Shown here piece after piece: positions 17,105 through 26,005 of a stretch of DNA of 64,000 nucleotides (within the stretch, counting starts at the first letter, position 1; every line of letters begins with the position of its first letter). The stretch is from Collinsella sp. AM34-10 (GTDB taxonomy: Bacteria; Actinomycetota; Coriobacteriia; Coriobacteriales; Coriobacteriaceae). The position numbers were made by a program, and so were the translations under genes. The stretch covers positions 124,001 through 188,000 of the forward strand of contig NZ_QSIL01000003.1 in assembly GCF_003469185.1 (NCBI RefSeq). Direction: 5' to 3'. The notes under the pieces were generated by a model. That model saw only the letters and a program-made list of their open reading frames with translations, made no database searches and was not told the DNA's origin.

Positions 17105-17677
17105 CTACGGAATGTGCACCAGGTCCCTAAAGTAGACATTGCCCGTCTGCTCCTCAAACATCCAGATGTTGAGGTAGATATCGTTGAGGTTGCTGTTCAC
17201 ATCAAAGTCCGGATCGTCGAAGGTGCCTACAAAGGTGAGCATCGCGGTCGTTTCTTCGCCTGCGGCGACGGGTTGGCGCATGCGCACGTCGCGGACGACA
17301 CCGTTGACGTAGGCATAAGCATCGACATCGCCAAACATCATGTCGACATCGGTGTTGTTTGTCACCGCAAAGACCAACACGGCGTCACCGTAGCCATCCG
17401 TGTCCTTGCCCACGCAGGCAACATGGACGTTCTCGTCTGCCTCAAGGTCGATGGGGAACTGTTCTTGAGGGTCGGGACCTAAACCCTGGGGATCGACTAT
17501 ATCTTCGTCTATTTTGTCGAAACGCTCCGAAGGCGTCGTTTTCTCGATGGCTTTGGTGCTGCCGAGGTCCGGCTCGCATTGTCCGGTTTTACCATCGATG
17601 TTGTTGCAGCCCGCCAGAGCGAACGAGCAGGCAGCGACGACGAGCGCGGTCGCGCAGAGGGTGCCTAGGCGTTTCAT
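17105..17677 (-). CDS. Putative lipoprotein (DUF5067/DUF4352-like fold)
   Basis: A type II signal peptide is clear: MKRLGTLCATALVVAACSFALAGC, with lipobox ALAGC and acylated Cys24. The mature 167 residues look like an immunoglobulin-like domain, with strands such as AVLVFAVTNNTDVDMMFGDV and TTAMLTFVGTFDD that resemble small DUF5067/DUF4352 surface lipoproteins. AAGGAGG precedes the ATG. It is convergent with leuS and transcribed away from rimP, so probably monocistronic. The role is unknown; anchoring at the outer face of the membrane is predicted. Confidence 0.75.
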   Translation of the reverse strand: MKRLGTLCATALVVAACSFALAGCNNIDGKTGQCEPDLGSTKAIEKTTPSERFDKIDEDIVDPQGLGPDPQEQFPIDLEADENVHVACVGKDTDGYGDAVLVFAVTNNTDVDMMFGDVDAYAYVNGVVRDVRMRQPVAAGEETTAMLTFVGTFDDPDFDVNSNLNDIYLNIWMFEEQTGNVYFRDLVHIP

Positions 17678-17938
17678 GGTGCCTCCTTGCCGTAGAGATA
17701 CTGGAAGGTTGTACGGTCAATCGTGCGGCAGGCTTTCTCGCTACAGAATGCCTCTCAGCTCTAGTCTGGCCGGTGTGTGCCCAGGGACGGAATGCCCATA
17801 GGGCCCGATTGGGTCGGCGCGCTGGGACGCATGGCCCGTTTTGGGGCTTTTGGGGAGCACCGCACAGGAGTCCTCGTCTAATTGTCCTATTCTTGTGGAG
17901 AAGCTGTGGGCGCGCTGACCTGCGAATTTCTTTGACGC
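17678..17938. other. Intergenic region between divergent lipoprotein gene and rimP operon
   Basis: About 260 bases hold the presumed promoter of the lipoprotein gene and no convincing gene. I see no clear structured RNA; open frames crossing it are overlaps in the wrong composition. Confidence 0.4.
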
Positions 17939-17967
17939 TTGCACGTTTTCGCAGGTATTGGTATAGT
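17939..17967 (+). promoter_or_regulatory. Promoter of the rimP-nusA-infB operon
   Basis: TTGCAC (17939-17944), a 17-bp spacer and TATAGT (17962-17967) make a good sigma-A promoter just before the leader hairpin and rimP. Confidence 0.75.
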
Positions 17968-17995
17968 TTGCTTGCAAATGAAGTTGTAATTGAAA

Positions 17996-18026
17996 GAAGT
18001 GGGGTTTCGGCCCCGCTTCTTTTTTG
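17996..18026 (+). terminator. Leader terminator/attenuator before rimP
   Basis: A 10-bp stem (AGAAGTGGGG with CCCCGCTTCT, one G-U; 17996-18018 region) is followed by a run of T to 18026. It lies between the promoter and the rimP start, so transcripts must read through it. This fits control by attenuation, for example by NusA itself. Confidence 0.7.
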
Positions 18027-18045
18027 TATGGATGGAGGTGCCGCA

Positions 18046-18540
18046 ATGGTCAAGACCAAGACCGAGCAGGCGATCATCGACGCGCTCGAGGCCGTCGCTC
18101 CCCAGCACGATGTCGATATTGTCGACGTTGAGCTCGTGGGCGCCACCAAGGCCCCCTGCGTGCGTGTGCGTATCGAGGGTGCCGAGGGTCAGAGCCTGTC
18201 GCTCAACGACGTCACGGCCAATACCAAGTGGGTCGGCGACGTGATCGAGGAGCTCGACCCCATTTCTTCGAGCTACACGCTCGAGGTGTCGAGCCCGGGT
18301 ATGGCGCGCCCGCTGCGCCGCCCGCGCGACTTTGCCCGCTTTGTGGGCGAGGACTGCGAGCTCACCTCCATCGCCACCGAGGGCCGTCGCAAGTACTCCG
18401 GCAAGATTGCCGCCGCGACCGAGACGAACGTGACCCTCGAGCTCGAGGACGGCGAGTCCGTCACCCTCGATTTCTCTGATGTTAAAAAGTGCAAGTTGAA
18501 GCCCACCTATGACTTCAAGCCCGCGAAGGAAGGAAACTAA
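18046..18540 (+). CDS. rimP: Ribosome maturation factor RimP
   Basis: RimP helps mature the 30S subunit. The 164-residue product has the N-terminal alpha/beta domain (VDIVDVELVG, LSLNDVTANTKWVGDVIEELD), the conserved YTLEVSSPGMARPL and the C-terminal SH3-like barrel (FVGEDCELTS ... VTLDFSDVKKCKL). ATG 18046 follows GGAGGTG by five bases; longer in-frame starts would include the leader terminator and are rejected. It is the first gene of the operon, 1 nt from nusA. Confidence 0.93.
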   Translation: MVKTKTEQAIIDALEAVAPQHDVDIVDVELVGATKAPCVRVRIEGAEGQSLSLNDVTANTKWVGDVIEELDPISSSYTLEVSSPGMARPLRRPRDFARFVGEDCELTSIATEGRRKYSGKIAAATETNVTLELEDGESVTLDFSDVKKCKLKPTYDFKPAKEGN

Positions 18541-18541
18541 C

Positions 18542-19789
18542 ATGGCAGCATCCGACATGATGTCCGCCCTGATGGAGCTTTGCCAGGAGAGGCACATCGA
18601 CCAGCTCTACCTGATCGACCGCCTGGAGCAGTCGCTCGCCAAGAGCTATGCCGAGATCCTGCATCTTGAGTGGGGCGCCAAGGTGACCATCGACCGCACC
18701 ACCGGCAAGATCTACGTCTACCGCCTGGAGCCGATCGACGATTCCATGGACGAGGAGGGCAACTTCACCGAGTTCGAGGAGATCGACGTCACCCCCAAGA
18801 ACACGAGCCGCATCGCCGCCCAGCACGCCAAGGCCGAGATCAACGCCATCGTGCGCAACTCCGCTCGTGAGCAGATCTACGAGGAGTTCTCCGGCCGTAT
18901 CGGTGACCTCATCAGCGGTACCGTGCTGCAGTCCACGCCCGACTTCACCATCGTCAAGATCCGCGATGGCGTCGAGGCCGAGCTGCCGCATTTTGACCAG
19001 CGCCGTTACGAGAACGAGCGTAACGAGCGTCCGATGGGCGAGCGCTACCTGCACAACCAGCACATCAAAGCCGTGATCATCGACGTCCGCGATCCCAACT
19101 CCAACCTGCAGCCGGTTCGCGGCGAGCACAGCCGTCCGCCGATCGTCATCTCCCGCACCCACCCCGAGCTCATGCGTCGTCTGTTTGAGCAGGAGGTGCC
19201 CGAGATCTATGAGGGCACCGTCCAGATCAAGTCGATTGCCCGCGAGCCCGGCCAGCGCTCCAAGGTCGCCGTCCACTCGCTCGACGACCGCCTGGATCCC
19301 GTGGGCGCCTGCGTCGGCCCCAAGGGCAGCCGTGTCCGCGCCGTCGTGGGCGAGCTCCGCGGCGAGCGCGTCGACGTCATCCTGTGGGATGCCGATCCGG
19401 CCGTTTACGTCGCCAACGCACTGTCGCCCGCCAAGGTCACCCGCGTCCTCATCGACGAGGAGAAGGCCTATGCCGGCGTCATCGTGCCCGACGACCAGCT
19501 TTCGCTCGCCATCGGCAAGGAGGGCCAGAACGCCCGCCTCGCCGCTCGTCTGACCGGCTGGCACATCGACATCAAGTCCGAGACCCTTGCCGCCGACATC
19601 CTCAAGAACGTCCCCGTTCACGAGGAGCCCGCCGCCGACCTGATCGGTGACGAGGAGGACGACGATGTCCGTCGCTGCGAGTACGTGTCCGAGGACGGCG
19701 TCCAGTGCCGCAACCAGGCCCGTCCGGGCTCCCGTTTCTGCGGTGTCCACGACACCGACGCCTTCGATGATGCGGAGGACCTGATCTAG
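18542..19789 (+). CDS. nusA: Transcription factor NusA with extra C-terminal zinc-like tail
   Basis: NusA binds RNA polymerase and modulates pausing, termination and antitermination. The 415-residue protein has the N-terminal polymerase-binding domain (1-125), the S1 domain (about 130-200, [14 protein letters not shown]) and two KH domains ([35 protein letters not shown]). After an acidic linker there is an unusual tail with three cysteines and a histidine spaced C-x9-C-x10-C-x2-H (around residues 377-400), which could bind zinc. ATG 18542 has AAGGAA upstream. The ylxR gene, often between nusA and infB, is absent here. Confidence 0.95.
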   Translation: MAASDMMSALMELCQERHIDQLYLIDRLEQSLAKSYAEILHLEWGAKVTIDRTTGKIYVYRLEPIDDSMDEEGNFTEFEEIDVTPKNTSRIAAQHAKAEINAIVRNSAREQIYEEFSGRIGDLISGTVLQSTPDFTIVKIRDGVEAELPHFDQRRYENERNERPMGERYLHNQHIKAVIIDVRDPNSNLQPVRGEHSRPPIVISRTHPELMRRLFEQEVPEIYEGTVQIKSIAREPGQRSKVAVHSLDDRLDPVGACVGPKGSRVRAVVGELRGERVDVILWDADPAVYVANALSPAKVTRVLIDEEKAYAGVIVPDDQLSLAIGKEGQNARLAARLTGWHIDIKSETLAADILKNVPVHEEPAADLIGDEEDDDVRRCEYVSEDGVQCRNQARPGSRFCGVHDTDAFDDAEDLI

Positions 19790-19880
19790 CGCGCGGTCGC
19801 GCCGGGCAGGTCCCGGCGCATCTCCCACGCTCGTTCAGTCTCTAGGCACCCAAGGTGCCAGAAAGGGTAGGTGAAGTCAT

Positions 19881-22595
19881 ATGGCAAAAGTCCGTGTGTC
19901 CACCCTGGCCAAAGAGTTCGGCATGACCTCCAAGGAACTGATGGGTCATCTCGCCGAAATGAAGATTCCCGCTAAGTCCGCTTCCTCCGCCCTGGAGGAC
20001 GCTTACGTCGCCATGGTCCGCAAGCAGCTCGCCTCGGTGATCGAGGCCCGCGCCAAGGAAGTCGAGGCCGCCAAGCAGGCCGAGGAGGAGGCAGCCGCCG
20101 CCGAGGAGGCAGCGCGCGCTGCCGAGGCCGAGCGTGAGCGCATCGCCGCCGAGAAGGCACGCGAGGAGGAGCGCCGCCAGTTCGCCGCCGCCCAGGCTGC
20201 CGAGGAGGCCGCCCGTGCCGAGGCCGAGGCCAAGAAGAAGGCTGAGCAGGAGCGCCTTGCCCGCGAGAAGGAGGAGGCTGCCCGCGAGGCCCAGCGCCGC
20301 GCCGTTCCCGCTTCCGACTCCGGTTCGCGCTTCCGTTCGCTGCTCGACCAGATCGCCGCACAGGAGACCGTGCTCAAGGAGAAGAAGGACGCCGAGGCGA
20401 AGGCCAAGGCAGAGCGCGCCGCCGAGCGCGGCAACCGTCGCAGCGGCAACAACGAACGTCGCGGTGGCCGTCGTAACGATCGCAACGCCTCCGACAACAA
20501 CTCCGAGCGCAACGCCTCCGAGAGCCGTCCGCACAGCCATCGCACCAACGCCAGCAACAACGTCGCTGCCGGCATGGACTTCCCCAACCCCGATAAGCAG
20601 GGCAAGGGCAAGAAGCGCAAGGGCGGTCACGGCAACGATGAGGACCACTACAGCCGCATGGCTCGCGAGGCCGAGGAGTACAGCCGCGAGAAGGTGCTCG
20701 AGGAGGCCCGCGCTGCCGTCGAGGAGGCCTCTCGCGAGTCCACCGGTCGCCGCAAGAAGCGCAAGGAGAAGCGCGAGCGCGAGGCTGCTAAGGCTCAGGA
20801 GGAGCGCAAGATTGAGGAGGCGCTGGCCCAGGGCGTGAACCCCGAGGAGCTAGACGCCATCAAGGTCTCCCAGGGCGTTACCGTCCAGGAGCTCGCCGAG
20901 GCGCTCGACGTTCCGGCCAACGACATCATCAAGCGCCTGTTCCTGCTGGGCACGCCGCTCACGATGACGCAGTCCATGTCCGACGACCTCGTCGAGCTCG
21001 TTGCCGACGACCTGGGCCGTCAGATCAAGATCATCACCCCCGAGGAGGAGAACACCTTCTCGTTCTACGACGATCCCGCCGACCTTAAGCCCCGTGCCCC
21101 GGTCGTCACCGTCATGGGTCACGTCGACCACGGCAAGACGAGCCTGCTCGACGCCATTCGTCACACCGGCGTCGCTGCCGGCGAGGCGGGCGGCATTACC
21201 CAGGCCATCGGTGCTTCGCAGGTCATGATCAACGACCGCAAGATCACCTTCATCGATACCCCGGGCCACGCCACCTTTACGGCCATGCGTGCCCGCGGCG
21301 CCAAGGTGACCGACATTGTCATCCTGATCGTGGCTGCCGACGACGGCGTCATGCCTCAGACCATCGAGTCGATCAACCACGCCAAGGCCGCCGGCGTACC
21401 CATCGTCGTCGCCGTCAATAAGATTGATAAGCCGGGCGCCAATCCCGACCGCGTGCGCCAGGAGCTCACCGAGTACGGCATCATCCCCGAGGAGTGGGGC
21501 GGACAGAACATGTTCGTCAACATCTCGGCCAAGCAGAAGATCGGTATCGACGACCTGCTCGAGACCGTGCTGCTCCAGGCCGACGTGCTCGAGCTCAAGG
21601 CCAACCCGGACACCTTTGCCTCCGGTAACGTCCTCGAGGCTAAGCTCGACAAGGGCCGCGGCTCGGTTGCTACCGTGCTGGTGACCCGCGGTACCCTGCA
21701 CGTGGGCGATACGCTGGTCGCCGGCCTTACCTATGGCCGCGTCCGCGCCATGCTCGATCCCAAGGGCAACGCCGTCACCGAGGCCGGCCCCTCCGATGCC
21801 GTCGAGATCTTGGGCCTTCAGTCCGTGCCCAACGCCGGCGACGAGTTCCGCGTTTTCGAGGACGAGCGCGAGGCTCGCGCCCTGGCCGATGAGCGTTCGC
21901 TTAAGGCACGTATCGAGGAGCAGAGCCGCGTGAAGCACGTCACGCTCGAGAACCTCTTCGAGACCATCGCCGACGCCGAGGTCAAGGAGCTCAACCTGAT
22001 CATCAAGGCCGACGTCCAGGGTTCCATCGAGGCCCTTCAGGACTCGCTCGACAAGATGGATCAGTCCGAGGTCCGCATCAACACGATCCACTCCGCCGTC
22101 GGCGCCATCAACGAGACCGACGTCGTCCTGGCCGATGCCTCCAACGCCATCATCATCGGCTTTGGCGTGCGTCCCGACGGCAAGGCCCGCTCCGCCGCCG
22201 AGCGCGAGGGCGTCGAGATCCGTTGCTACGACGTTATCTACAAGTGCCTCGAGGAGCTCGATGCTGCCCGTATCGGCATGCTCAAGCCCACCGAGGTCGA
22301 GGTTTCCACGGGTACCGCGACCGTCCTGGACACCTTCAAGGTGCCCAAAGTCGGTATCGCCGCCGGTGTCCGCGTGGAGGAGGGTGAGATCGCCGCGACC
22401 GATTCCGTGCGCCTGGTGCGTGACGGCATCGTGGTCTTCAACGGCAAGATCGCCTCGATGCGCCACTACAAGGACGAGGCCAAGAGCCTCAAGAGCGGTT
22501 CCGAGGGCGGCATTGGCCTGGAGAACTTCCAGGACATCAAGCCCGGCGACCAGATCGAGGGTTACCGCATCGACCAAGTTGCCCGCACCGAGTAG
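19881..22595 (+). CDS. infB: Translation initiation factor IF-2
   Basis: IF-2 is the GTPase that places initiator tRNA on the 30S subunit. The 904-residue protein has an IF2-N helix pair at the start ([19 protein letters not shown]), a long Ala/Glu/Arg-rich charged region (50-300), a second IF2-N domain ([19 protein letters not shown]) and the GTPase domain with GHVDHGKT (G1), DTPGH (G3) and NKID (G4). Domains II-IV follow, including the fMet-tRNA-binding C2 domain near the end. GGTAGGTGA lies before ATG 19881. The charged linker is typical of high-GC actinobacteria. Confidence 0.96.
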   Translation: MAKVRVSTLAKEFGMTSKELMGHLAEMKIPAKSASSALEDAYVAMVRKQLASVIEARAKEVEAAKQAEEEAAAAEEAARAAEAERERIAAEKAREEERRQFAAAQAAEEAARAEAEAKKKAEQERLAREKEEAAREAQRRAVPASDSGSRFRSLLDQIAAQETVLKEKKDAEAKAKAERAAERGNRRSGNNERRGGRRNDRNASDNNSERNASESRPHSHRTNASNNVAAGMDFPNPDKQGKGKKRKGGHGNDEDHYSRMAREAEEYSREKVLEEARAAVEEASRESTGRRKKRKEKREREAAKAQEERKIEEALAQGVNPEELDAIKVSQGVTVQELAEALDVPANDIIKRLFLLGTPLTMTQSMSDDLVELVADDLGRQIKIITPEEENTFSFYDDPADLKPRAPVVTVMGHVDHGKTSLLDAIRHTGVAAGEAGGITQAIGASQVMINDRKITFIDTPGHATFTAMRARGAKVTDIVILIVAADDGVMPQTIESINHAKAAGVPIVVAVNKIDKPGANPDRVRQELTEYGIIPEEWGGQNMFVNISAKQKIGIDDLLETVLLQADVLELKANPDTFASGNVLEAKLDKGRGSVATVLVTRGTLHVGDTLVAGLTYGRVRAMLDPKGNAVTEAGPSDAVEILGLQSVPNAGDEFRVFEDEREARALADERSLKARIEEQSRVKHVTLENLFETIADAEVKELNLIIKADVQGSIEALQDSLDKMDQSEVRINTIHSAVGAINETDVVLADASNAIIIGFGVRPDGKARSAAEREGVEIRCYDVIYKCLEELDAARIGMLKPTEVEVSTGTATVLDTFKVPKVGIAAGVRVEEGEIAATDSVRLVRDGIVVFNGKIASMRHYKDEAKSLKSGSEGGIGLENFQDIKPGDQIEGYRIDQVARTE

Positions 22596-22606
22596 GGGGT
22601 AGCGCT

Positions 22607-23017
22607 ATGAAGCAAACGCAGGCAACCCGCCGTTTGGGCGAGCAGCTTCGCGAGAAGCTCGGTTATATCCTGCTCTTTGAGGTTTCCGATCCGCGTCTCG
22701 ACCTGGTCACCCTGACCGCGGTCGAGGTCGCGGTAGACCGTTCGTTCGCGCGCGTGTATGTGTCGTGTGATGCGAGCCGCTACGATGAGGTCATGGAGGC
22801 TCTCGCCAGCGCCAAGGGCCGTATTCGCAGCCTGTTGGCTCGCTCGCTCGATTGGCGCGTCACGCCCGAGCTCGATTTTCGCATCGATCGCTCGACCGAT
22901 GAGGCCGAGCGCATCACGCGTGCGCTGGAAAACGTTCCGGCCACGCTTGCGATCGAAAAGGACGAGGACGGCTACCCCATAGCGGATGCCGTCCAGGAGG
23001 CAGCTTTAGATGACTAA
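22607..23017 (+). CDS. rbfA: Ribosome-binding factor A
   Basis: RbfA is a small KH-fold factor for 16S rRNA 5'-end maturation and cold adaptation. The 136-residue product shows the family pattern: RRLGEQLREKLGYILLFEVSDPRL, VTLTAVEVAVDRSFARVYVS and the C-terminal LDFRIDRSTDEAERI. It follows infB by 11 nt, and its stop overlaps the next gene's start by 8 nt, so it belongs to the same operon. Confidence 0.94.
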   Translation: MKQTQATRRLGEQLREKLGYILLFEVSDPRLDLVTLTAVEVAVDRSFARVYVSCDASRYDEVMEALASAKGRIRSLLARSLDWRVTPELDFRIDRSTDEAERITRALENVPATLAIEKDEDGYPIADAVQEAALDD

Positions 23018-24053
23018 TTCCGCCGATCTCGCCTCGTGCGAGTCTGCAGATATTAAACGACGCATCCTCGAGCTCATCGAGGGTGCGTCCTCCATTGCGA
23101 TCTCGGGTCACACCTCTCCCGACGGCGATGCCCTGGGCTCCGTGTTGGGCCTGGGCCTTTCGCTTATGAAGGTGTTCCCCGACAAGGACATCGCCCTGCT
23201 GCTGGCAGATGACGATCCCGTTCCTCGCATCTACCGTTTTATGGAGGGCGCCGATCTGCTGGTGCCGGCATCTACCTACACCGGCAACCCGGACCTGTTC
23301 ATCTCGGTGGACGTGCCGGTCGTCGAGCGCCTCAATAATTCCGCCGAGGTGTTGCGTCGTTCGGCCCATGTGGCGTGCTTTGACCATCACCCAGCGCGCG
23401 AGGAGTTTGCCGAGGTCAGCCTTAGGTGTGTCAATGCCGCTGCTTGCGCCATGATTATCGACCGCTTTTTGGCCGATTGCGGCATTACTGCAAGCGACAG
23501 CATTGCGACCTGCCTGCTGTGCGGCCTGGTCACCGATACCGGTCGTTTTCAGTATCAGAACGCAGACGCCGCCGCGTTTCATGCCGCCTCGCGTCTGGTG
23601 GCGCACGGTGCCGATCCGGCTCGCGTCGCGCTCGAGGTCTATCAGAGCATGCGTGTCGAGTTCTTGCACCTTAAGTCCATTGTCATGGGTCGCATTAAGA
23701 CGGTCGCGCACGGGCGCGTGGCATATAGCTACGCGTATGAGAGTGACCTCAAGGAATGCGGCGTCACCTCGGATGAGTGCGACGGCCTGGTCGATGTGGT
23801 GCGCTCGGTGATGGGCGTCGAGGTCTGCCTGTTCCTTAAGGGCATCGAGGGCGATACCAAGGTGCGCGGCAACCTGCGCTCCAAGGGCGAACTTGATGTT
23901 TCCGAGATTGCGGCCAACTTTGGCGGAGGTGGGCACCACGCTGCCGCCGGCTTTACCAACGCCGGAACGATTTCCGAGACGCTCACCGCGGCACTTCCCA
24001 TGCTGGCCGAGCTGGTAGGGGAGGATCCCGCTTCGGTGACCGTCGAGCTCTAA
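23010..24053 (+). CDS. nrnA: DHH-family phosphoesterase (NrnA-type nanoRNase / pAp phosphatase)
   Basis: The product degrades very short RNAs and often 3'-phosphoadenosine 5'-phosphate. The DHH core is visible as GHTSPDGDALGS (motif I) and the DHH motif itself in CFDHHPAREEF near residue 128, with VTDTGRF later. The DHHA1 domain ends in NFGGGGHHAAAGF (glycine-rich substrate loop). The 347-residue length is normal. It sits in the usual rbfA-nrnA-truB order of Gram-positive genomes. NrnA versus related diadenylate-linked phosphodiesterases is settled by length: there is no GGDEF-like or membrane part. Confidence 0.9.
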   Translation: MTNSADLASCESADIKRRILELIEGASSIAISGHTSPDGDALGSVLGLGLSLMKVFPDKDIALLLADDDPVPRIYRFMEGADLLVPASTYTGNPDLFISVDVPVVERLNNSAEVLRRSAHVACFDHHPAREEFAEVSLRCVNAAACAMIIDRFLADCGITASDSIATCLLCGLVTDTGRFQYQNADAAAFHAASRLVAHGADPARVALEVYQSMRVEFLHLKSIVMGRIKTVAHGRVAYSYAYESDLKECGVTSDECDGLVDVVRSVMGVEVCLFLKGIEGDTKVRGNLRSKGELDVSEIAANFGGGGHHAAAGFTNAGTISETLTAALPMLAELVGEDPASVTVEL

Positions 24054-24068
24054 CTTTTTGGATGGTAC

Positions 24069-25001
24069 ATGGCTCGTCGTACACCTTCTCAACTTAATCT
24101 GCTGCTCGCCGTCGATAAGCCGGTGGGCTGCACGTCCCACGACGTGGTTTCGCAATGCCGACGCGCCCTCCATGAGCGGCGCGTCGGTCATGCCGGAACG
24201 CTCGACCCCATGGCATCGGGTGTCATGGTGGTGGGCGTGGGCCAGGCAACGCGTCTGCTGGGCATGCTCACGCTCGATACCAAAAGCTACGTCGCCGACA
24301 TTTCGTTTGGCGTCGAGACCAATACCGATGATGCGGAGGGCGAGTCCGTTCGCACGGTGCCCATTACTGCCGACTTGCGCGATCCGGCCTATGCCCGCGA
24401 GCGCCTGTGCGCCATGCTGGGCCCGCAGATGCAGGTACCGCCGGCGTTTTCGGCCATTTCGGTCAACGGCGTGCGCGCCTATAAGGCTGCGCGCGAAGGT
24501 AACGCCGTTGAGTTGCCCCCGCGTCCGGTCGAGGTGTACTCCGCTGACCTGATTGCCGTGAGCGGCGAGGGCGACGTTTGCGTTTGGACCGTGGCGTTTT
24601 CGGTGAGTAAGGGCACCTATATCCGTGCGCTCGCTCGCGACCTGGGTCGTGCCTGCGACAACGCGGCGCATATTTCTGCTTTGCGCCGTACGGCCTCCGG
24701 TGTTGTTTCCATCGGTGCCTGCCATGCGGTCGAGGAACTTTCTGCCGAGTCCGCTGCCGGCTTTGCCCTGGATCCCGTTGCGGCACTGGGCGCCACGCGC
24801 GTCGACTTGCCGGGTGATCTTGCCGACGATCTGCTGTGCGGACGTCGTATTCCTATTGAGCGCGCGCTTGCGAGCTTCGATGCGTCGAAGGCGCCGTTTG
24901 CGCTGGTGCTCGATGGCGGGCTCAAGGCGCTTGCCCGTATCGAGGGCGGCCGCTTTGTTATGGAGCATGTCTTTCCGCAGGCGATCGGCGGTGTTCGATG
25001 A
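24069..25001 (+). CDS. truB: tRNA pseudouridine(55) synthase TruB
   Basis: TruB makes pseudouridine 55 in the T loop of tRNAs. The 310-residue product has AVDKPVGCTSHDVV, the catalytic motif GHAGTLDPMASGVM with active Asp, and YVADISFGVETNTDDAEG. KGTYIRALARDLG is the conserved C-terminal catalytic-domain motif. It follows nrnA by 15 nt and shares ATGA with ribF. The tail after residue 250 is short, so only a reduced PUA-like domain is present. Confidence 0.94.
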   Translation: MARRTPSQLNLLLAVDKPVGCTSHDVVSQCRRALHERRVGHAGTLDPMASGVMVVGVGQATRLLGMLTLDTKSYVADISFGVETNTDDAEGESVRTVPITADLRDPAYARERLCAMLGPQMQVPPAFSAISVNGVRAYKAAREGNAVELPPRPVEVYSADLIAVSGEGDVCVWTVAFSVSKGTYIRALARDLGRACDNAAHISALRRTASGVVSIGACHAVEELSAESAAGFALDPVAALGATRVDLPGDLADDLLCGRRIPIERALASFDASKAPFALVLDGGLKALARIEGGRFVMEHVFPQAIGGVR

Positions 25002-26005
25002 TGCTGGCCTCCCACGAGCTCGCGCGTATTTTTTTCGCGGGCGAGTCGGATGAGGCCCGCATCGTTCCCGCCGATGCGTTTGATGATTGCGCGTGCCTGG
25101 GTGCCGCGTCGATCGCCATCGGCGTGTTCGACGGCGTGCATCGGGGGCATCACGAACTGATCGACGCGGTCGTTTGCGATGCGCGCAACCACGGCTGCAA
25201 GGCGGTCGTGGTCACCTTCGATCCCGACCCGGACGTGGTGGTGAGCCCCTCGCCCGCTCAAAAACTGATGACGACGGCCGACCGTCTGCATGCCCTGGCT
25301 CTCACCGGGGTCGATGCGGTCGTAGCCGTTCCCTTTACTCCTGCGGTGGCGGCACTCGACCACGTAGGCTTTCTTAAGCTGCTGTCGTGCGTCGTCGATA
25401 TCCGCTCGATTCGCGTGGGTAGCGACTTTAGGTTGGGCCGCGGCGGTGCCTCGGGCGTTGCCGAGATGCAGGCATGGGGAGCCGAGCGCGGCGTTGATGT
25501 CTATGGCCACGAGCTGCTGTGCGTCGATGGGCAGACGATCTGCGCCACCCGTATTCGTCAGGAGCTCCGCCAGGGACATGTTGAGCTTGCCGCCGAGCTG
25601 CTCGGTCGCCCGTACATGCTGCGAGGTATTGTTGCCGGCGGTCGTCATCAGGGTTCCGACATGGGTTTTCCCACGGCAAACATCCAGGTGCCCGAGGGCA
25701 TCCAGGTTCCTGCCGATGGCGTCTACGAGGGCCTGGTGCTGGTCGACGATACTGTGTGGCCCGCTGCCGTCAATGTGGGCCTGCCGCCGACGTATGCCGA
25801 CGATGCCGCCTCGGCGCATCTCGAGGCCAACTTGATCGGGTATGCGGGCGACCTGTACGGTGCCTCGGTGTCACTGGCGTTTACGCGTTGGCTGCGCCCC
25901 TCGCGTGTGTTCGATTCGCTGGACGAGCTTATCGCGACCGTCGAGGGTAATATTGACGATATCCGTCATCATTTGGGTGAGCAGGGGGTGAGCATCCGTG
26001 ATTAG
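24998..26005 (+). CDS. ribF: Bifunctional riboflavin kinase / FAD synthetase
   Basis: The enzyme makes FMN from riboflavin and then FAD. The N-terminal FAD-synthetase domain shows AIGVFDGVHRGHHEL (nucleotidyltransferase HxGH site) and FDPDP. The C-terminal flavokinase domain shows GSDMGFPTANIQ, with the PTAN motif, and the family's GVYEG-type strand. The 335-residue length is typical. It overlaps truB at its start (ATGA) and dnaG at its end (8 nt). Confidence 0.93.
   Translation: MMLASHELARIFFAGESDEARIVPADAFDDCACLGAASIAIGVFDGVHRGHHELIDAVVCDARNHGCKAVVVTFDPDPDVVVSPSPAQKLMTTADRLHALALTGVDAVVAVPFTPAVAALDHVGFLKLLSCVVDIRSIRVGSDFRLGRGGASGVAEMQAWGAERGVDVYGHELLCVDGQTICATRIRQELRQGHVELAAELLGRPYMLRGIVAGGRHQGSDMGFPTANIQVPEGIQVPADGVYEGLVLVDDTVWPAAVNVGLPPTYADDAASAHLEANLIGYAGDLYGASVSLAFTRWLRPSRVFDSLDELIATVEGNIDDIRHHLGEQGVSIRD

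Noticed and set aside
17359..18045. N-terminal extension of rimP
   Set aside because: It would run antisense through the lipoprotein gene and through a promoter and terminator; ATG 18046 has a perfect ribosome-binding site.
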